Source: Kiritimatiellia bacterium
Lineage (GTDB): Bacteria > Verrucomicrobiota > Kiritimatiellia > RFP12 > UBA1067
Reading direction: 5' to 3'
DNA length: 16,893 nt
NCBI GenBank assembly: GCA_017405115.1
Contig: JAFRBA010000085.1
Coordinates: forward strand, 1-16,893
The notes below the pieces were generated by a model that did not search any database, was not told where the DNA came from, and was given only the letters and a program-made list of their open reading frames with translations. The position numbers and the translations under genes were made by a program. This document shows, piece by piece, positions 14,132 to 16,893 of this stretch (position 1 is its first letter; the number at the start of each line of letters is the position of its first letter).

Positions 14132-15985
14132 ATGAAGGCAAGACTACTGCTCGCAGCTGCGGCGGCTGCATCGTTCGCCGCGTTCGCAACGGACATGGAC
14201 CACAAGGGCCGCGTCATCGCCACGGTCGAGACGCGCGGCTCAGGCATCGCGGAGGTCACCTGCAACGACCCCGGGGGCTGGAAGTTCGACGTCAGCGCGT
14301 CGCAGGACGCGGGGCGGGACGTCGTGACCGTCAGGATAACGTCGCCGACGGTCGCGAAGCCGCCGCAGTTCGGCGTGTTCTTCCGCGTGCCCGGCGCCGG
14401 CGTGCAGAACGTGTGGACAAGCGACTTCAGCCGCGACGGCTACCATGTCTGGCCCCAGCTCTGGTGGAGCTTCACGTCGAAGTACAGGTCGCAGCTCGCC
14501 TCTGAGACGCCGATCGCCGTGGGCTTCAACTCGCGCGGCCGCGCGCCTGTCGCGCTCGCCTGCACAGAGGCGTTCAACGCCCTGGAGTTCGGCCTCTACG
14601 CCGACGACCGCACCTGCGAGATGGTCGGCCGCTGCGAGTTCTTCACGGCTCCGGTCGCGCCGTTCAGGGAGTACGAGGCGTCGGTGTTACTGGACCGCCG
14701 CGGGGGCGACTTCGCCGAAACGGTGCGCCAGTGCTCCGAGTGGGTGGCGGCGAAGAACGGGTTCGTCCCGGCGCATGCGCCGGAGTCTGCGTTCGATCCG
14801 CTCTACTCTACGTGGTACGCGTACCTCCAGGACGTTCGTGCAGGCGAGCTGGAGGCGGAGGCGCGCCTTGCGGCCTCGATGGGCATGAAGACAATGATCC
14901 TTGACGACGGGTGGCAGAAGGTCGACAGCCGCACGTTCTACAGCGCGACCGGCGACTGGATGCCGGTGCCGAGCCGGTTCCCCGACATGAAGGCGCATGT
15001 CGCGGAGGTGCACAAGGCGGGATTGAAGTACATGCTCTGGCTGGCCGTTCCGTTCATGGGCGACGAGGCGAAGAACTATCCGAAGTTCAAGAATATGCTG
15101 CTGAAGGACGGCGACACCGGCATTCTGGACCCGCGCTTCCCCGAAGTGCGCGAGTACCTCATCTCGACATACGAGCGCGTCGTCGGCGAATGGGGCTTCG
15201 ACGGCGTGAAGCTCGACTTCATAGACTCGTTTGTCCTTCCGAAGGACGACCCCGCCGTCAAGGACGGCTACGCCGGGCGCGACTACCGCTCCCTCCCCGA
15301 CGCCGTCAACCGCCTGATGAAGGACGTGCTGACGAGGCTCAGGAAGATCAATCCCGACGTGCTGGTGGAATTCCGCCAGCACTACATGGGCCCGGCGATC
15401 CTGCAGTACGGCAACATGATGCGCTGCGCGGACTGTCCCGCCGACCCCACCGCCAACCGCCGCCGCATCTGCGACCTGAGGCTCACGTCCGGGGGGATCG
15501 CGGTCCACTCCGACATGCTGGTGTGGAGCCGCGACGAGACGCCGGAGGGAGCGGCCCTGCCGATCCTGAACGCGCTGTTCTCCACCATACAGTATTCGAT
15601 GATACTGGCGACAGTGCCTCCGGCGCACCGTGACGTCATTCGCAGCTGGCTCGGGTTCTCGCAGACGCATCGCGAGGCGCTGCTGAAAGGCGCGTTCCGT
15701 CCGCACCACGCCGAGTGCGGCTATTCGTGGATCGAGGGCGAGAGCGCGGCGGAGCGCATCGTCGCCGCGTACGCCGACGACGTCTGCGTGCGCGCTGGCG
15801 CGGCGGACAGGCCGGTCTTTCTCGTCAACGCGACCGGCGGCCCTGGGATGCTCGTGGAGCTGGCGGCCCCGTGCCGCGTGGAGTTCTTCGACGTCTTCGG
15901 AAAGCCCGCAGGCAAGACGTCGTCCGGCGCCGGCATCGTGCGGCTCGCCGTCCCGGCGTCCGGCTACGCGAAGGTCTCCTGGTGA
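14132..15985 (+). CDS. Secreted GH36-like alpha-galactosidase
   Basis: The 617-residue product has a Sec signal (MKARLLLAAAAAASFAAFA), an N-terminal beta-rich domain, and a TIM barrel with the clan GH-D hallmarks: STWYAYLQD, MILDDGWQ near residue 250, GVKLDF with Asp362 as expected nucleophile, and RCADCP with Asp434 as likely acid/base. A C-terminal beta domain closes the protein (about 520-617). GH36 enzymes release alpha-galactose by a retaining mechanism; related clan members act on other alpha-linked sugars, so the substrate is probable, not certain. The gene lies 28 nt after the GH2 gene and is likely co-transcribed. A weak extended -10-like TGG-GGTAAT sits exactly 6 nt before the ATG, echoing the leaderless arrangement elsewhere; a purine-rich AAGGAAA is about 17 nt upstream, too far for a standard ribosome site. 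Confidence 0.86.
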   Translation: MKARLLLAAAAAASFAAFATDMDHKGRVIATVETRGSGIAEVTCNDPGGWKFDVSASQDAGRDVVTVRITSPTVAKPPQFGVFFRVPGAGVQNVWTSDFSRDGYHVWPQLWWSFTSKYRSQLASETPIAVGFNSRGRAPVALACTEAFNALEFGLYADDRTCEMVGRCEFFTAPVAPFREYEASVLLDRRGGDFAETVRQCSEWVAAKNGFVPAHAPESAFDPLYSTWYAYLQDVRAGELEAEARLAASMGMKTMILDDGWQKVDSRTFYSATGDWMPVPSRFPDMKAHVAEVHKAGLKYMLWLAVPFMGDEAKNYPKFKNMLLKDGDTGILDPRFPEVREYLISTYERVVGEWGFDGVKLDFIDSFVLPKDDPAVKDGYAGRDYRSLPDAVNRLMKDVLTRLRKINPDVLVEFRQHYMGPAILQYGNMMRCADCPADPTANRRRICDLRLTSGGIAVHSDMLVWSRDETPEGAALPILNALFSTIQYSMILATVPPAHRDVIRSWLGFSQTHREALLKGAFRPHHAECGYSWIEGESAAERIVAAYADDVCVRAGAADRPVFLVNATGGPGMLVELAAPCRVEFFDVFGKPAGKTSSGAGIVRLAVPASGYAKVSW

Positions 15986-16017
15986 ACGGGCGGCCTTCTC
16001 ATGACGCGTCGGGAATT

Positions 16018-16026
16018 TGCTATAAT
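16018..16026 (+). promoter_or_regulatory. Extended -10 promoter giving a leaderless start
   Basis: TGC (16018-16020) precedes a perfect TATAAT (16021-16026), and the ATG at 16033 follows after exactly six bases. There is no Shine-Dalgarno sequence. Transcription is expected to begin at the A of the start codon. Confidence 0.65.
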
Positions 16027-16032
16027 TGGGTC

Positions 16033-16803
16033 ATGAGAGTGCGAGTTGGAATTTTCCGCGTTGCGCTTGCCGCGCTGGCGGCCGGGCTGGCCGTGGGCGG
16101 GCAGCTGCTGCTGGCGTCGAGTCGCCCGCAGTCGTCGCCCGTCCTCGCCGAGGGTGCGTTCGCGGCGCTCGGCGGGTTGCGGTCGATCGCCGCGGAGATC
16201 AGATGGTTCCGCGCGGACAGGCTGCAGGAGGAGGGGCGCTACGTGGAGATCGCGCAGCTGGCGAGCGCGCTGACGTTCATGGAGCCGCACACGCCGGAGG
16301 TGTGGAGCTACGCCGCGTGGAACCTGGCGTACAACGTGTCGGTGATGATGCCGACGCCGGAGGACCGCTGGCGCTGGGTCGAGGCCGGGCTTCGGCTGCT
16401 GCGGGACGGGGGCCTTGTGCGCAACCCCGGGTCGCGCGAGCTCTGCCGGGAGCTCGCGTGGATGTTCGAGATCAAGATCGGGGCCGACATCGACTCTGCG
16501 GCCGCGCACTACCGCGAGCGCTGGCGCGAGACCGTGGAGGATGTCCGCGCGCGCGGCGCGTGGGGCGAGCTCCGCATGGATCCGGCGGAGATGCGCCGCA
16601 TCGAGTCGGCGACTGGCTTCGACGACTGGACCGACCCGCAGCTCTCGGCGATATACTGGGGAGTGCGCGGCCGCTGCGCCGACATAGTGTCGCAGGCGGT
16701 GGCGATATACAGGCGTCGCCACGGGCTGCCGCAGGCGGTGGACGGCCCTGTCGGGTCGCCGGACAGACTAAATGCAACTAGTGGCAGGTTAAATGCACTA
16801 TAG
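16033..16803 (+). CDS. Membrane-anchored helical (TPR-like) protein of unknown function
   Basis: The 256-residue protein has one N-terminal hydrophobic segment (about residues 5-28, uncleaved anchor or signal), then a helical, tryptophan-rich body: EIRWFRADRLQEEGRYVEIA, TPEVWSYAAWNLAYNVSVM, ERW-type repeats and NPGSRELCRELAWMFEIKIG. The pattern of paired helices suggests TPR-like repeats facing the periplasm, possibly a scaffold. I have a loose memory of similar proteins in PVC-group bacteria but no function to give. The ATG at 16033 is preferred to upstream in-frame starts because of the anchor segment and the TATAAT box 6 nt before it. The last residues (about 245-256) are encoded inside the TAAATGCA repeat cluster, so the natural C-terminus may have been replaced by repeat sequence. 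Confidence 0.7.
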   Translation: MRVRVGIFRVALAALAAGLAVGGQLLLASSRPQSSPVLAEGAFAALGGLRSIAAEIRWFRADRLQEEGRYVEIAQLASALTFMEPHTPEVWSYAAWNLAYNVSVMMPTPEDRWRWVEAGLRLLRDGGLVRNPGSRELCRELAWMFEIKIGADIDSAAAHYRERWRETVEDVRARGAWGELRMDPAEMRRIESATGFDDWTDPQLSAIYWGVRGRCADIVSQAVAIYRRRHGLPQAVDGPVGSPDRLNATSGRLNAL

Positions 16804-16840
16804 TCCTGCGTTGTGCATTTAGCCTGCCGAAATGCATTTA
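16769..16840. repeat. Cluster of four TAAATGCA octamers with a 16-bp inverted repeat
   Basis: TAAATGCA occurs forward at 16769-16776 and 16790-16797 and reversed at 16814-16821 and 16833-16840. The inner pair lies in arms GGCAGGTTAAATGCAC (16783-16798) and its near-complement at 16813-16828, matching at 15 of 16 positions around a 14-nt loop. Three copies share CAGGYTAAATGCA. The clustered, inverted sites look like binding sites at the end of a mobile element (IS21-type ends carry repeated sites) or a structured RNA; the window ends before this can be decided. Confidence 0.65.
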
Positions 16841-16893
16841 ACCTGTTGTCTCCACGGTGTCCGTCCGGGATTGCCTCGGCTTCGCTGCGGGGC
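16841..16893. other. Right-edge sequence, no gene seen
   Basis: After the repeat cluster, 53 bases remain. They show no start codon with ribosome site and no recognisable coding continuation on either strand that I can support. They may belong to whatever element carries the TAAATGCA repeats. Confidence 0.4.

Noticed and set aside
1..16893. CRISPR array, tRNA or rRNA genes
   Set aside because: No regularly spaced repeat-spacer pattern, tRNA-like cloverleaf or rRNA sequence was noticed on either strand by eye.

Overview
This is a GC-rich bacterial stretch dominated by exported carbohydrate-active and sugar-converting enzymes, with one tripartite drug or solute efflux operon in the middle. The style fits a Gram-negative PVC-group bacterium, most likely a gut-type Kiritimatiellota or a relative. 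Pointers to this are several Tat-exported sugar oxidoreductase and isomerase genes opening with an M-x-RREFI motif, secreted GH2 and GH36 enzymes, and clear outer-membrane efflux parts. The taxonomic call is inference from gene style; no marker gene is present.

Layout. (1) 1-788, minus strand: a partial, unrecognised, Arg/Trp-rich protein that runs off the left edge. (2) 979-4835, plus strand: three enzymes with twin-arginine signals, namely an enolase-superfamily (mandelate racemase/muconate lactonizing type) protein, a Gfo/Idh/MocA oxidoreductase and a xylose-isomerase-like TIM barrel. They plausibly form a periplasmic sugar or glycoside conversion module. (3) 4904-5137, minus strand: a short Tat-signal stub that stops just after the start of an FAD-binding motif and looks like a decayed FAD-dependent oxidoreductase. 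(4) 5275-11436, plus strand: tetR-family regulator, TolC-type outer-membrane lipoprotein, membrane-fusion lipoprotein and RND pump, tightly packed as one operon behind a promoter overlapped by two small palindromes. (5) 11503-15985, plus strand: a secreted GH2 glycosidase and a secreted GH36-like alpha-galactosidase. (6) 16033-16803, plus strand: a membrane-anchored helical protein whose last codons run into a cluster of inverted TAAATGCA repeats that fills the right end.

Three themes cut across the genes. First, many promoters have an extended -10 (TGn-TATAAT-like) box, and in several cases the start codon lies 6-9 nt after the box with no Shine-Dalgarno sequence, which predicts leaderless or near-leaderless mRNAs. 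Second, degenerate heptanucleotide tandem repeats appear three times: once as a symmetrical inverted array in an operon spacer, and twice as in-frame insertions in the GH2 gene. Third, the RND pump lacks the conserved acidic residue of the proton relay in TM4.

Functionally, the GH2 and GH36 enzymes would release sugars outside the cytoplasm. The three Tat-exported enzymes could oxidise, eliminate or isomerise such sugars or glycosides in the periplasm. The efflux operon is probably a self-regulated, separate unit.
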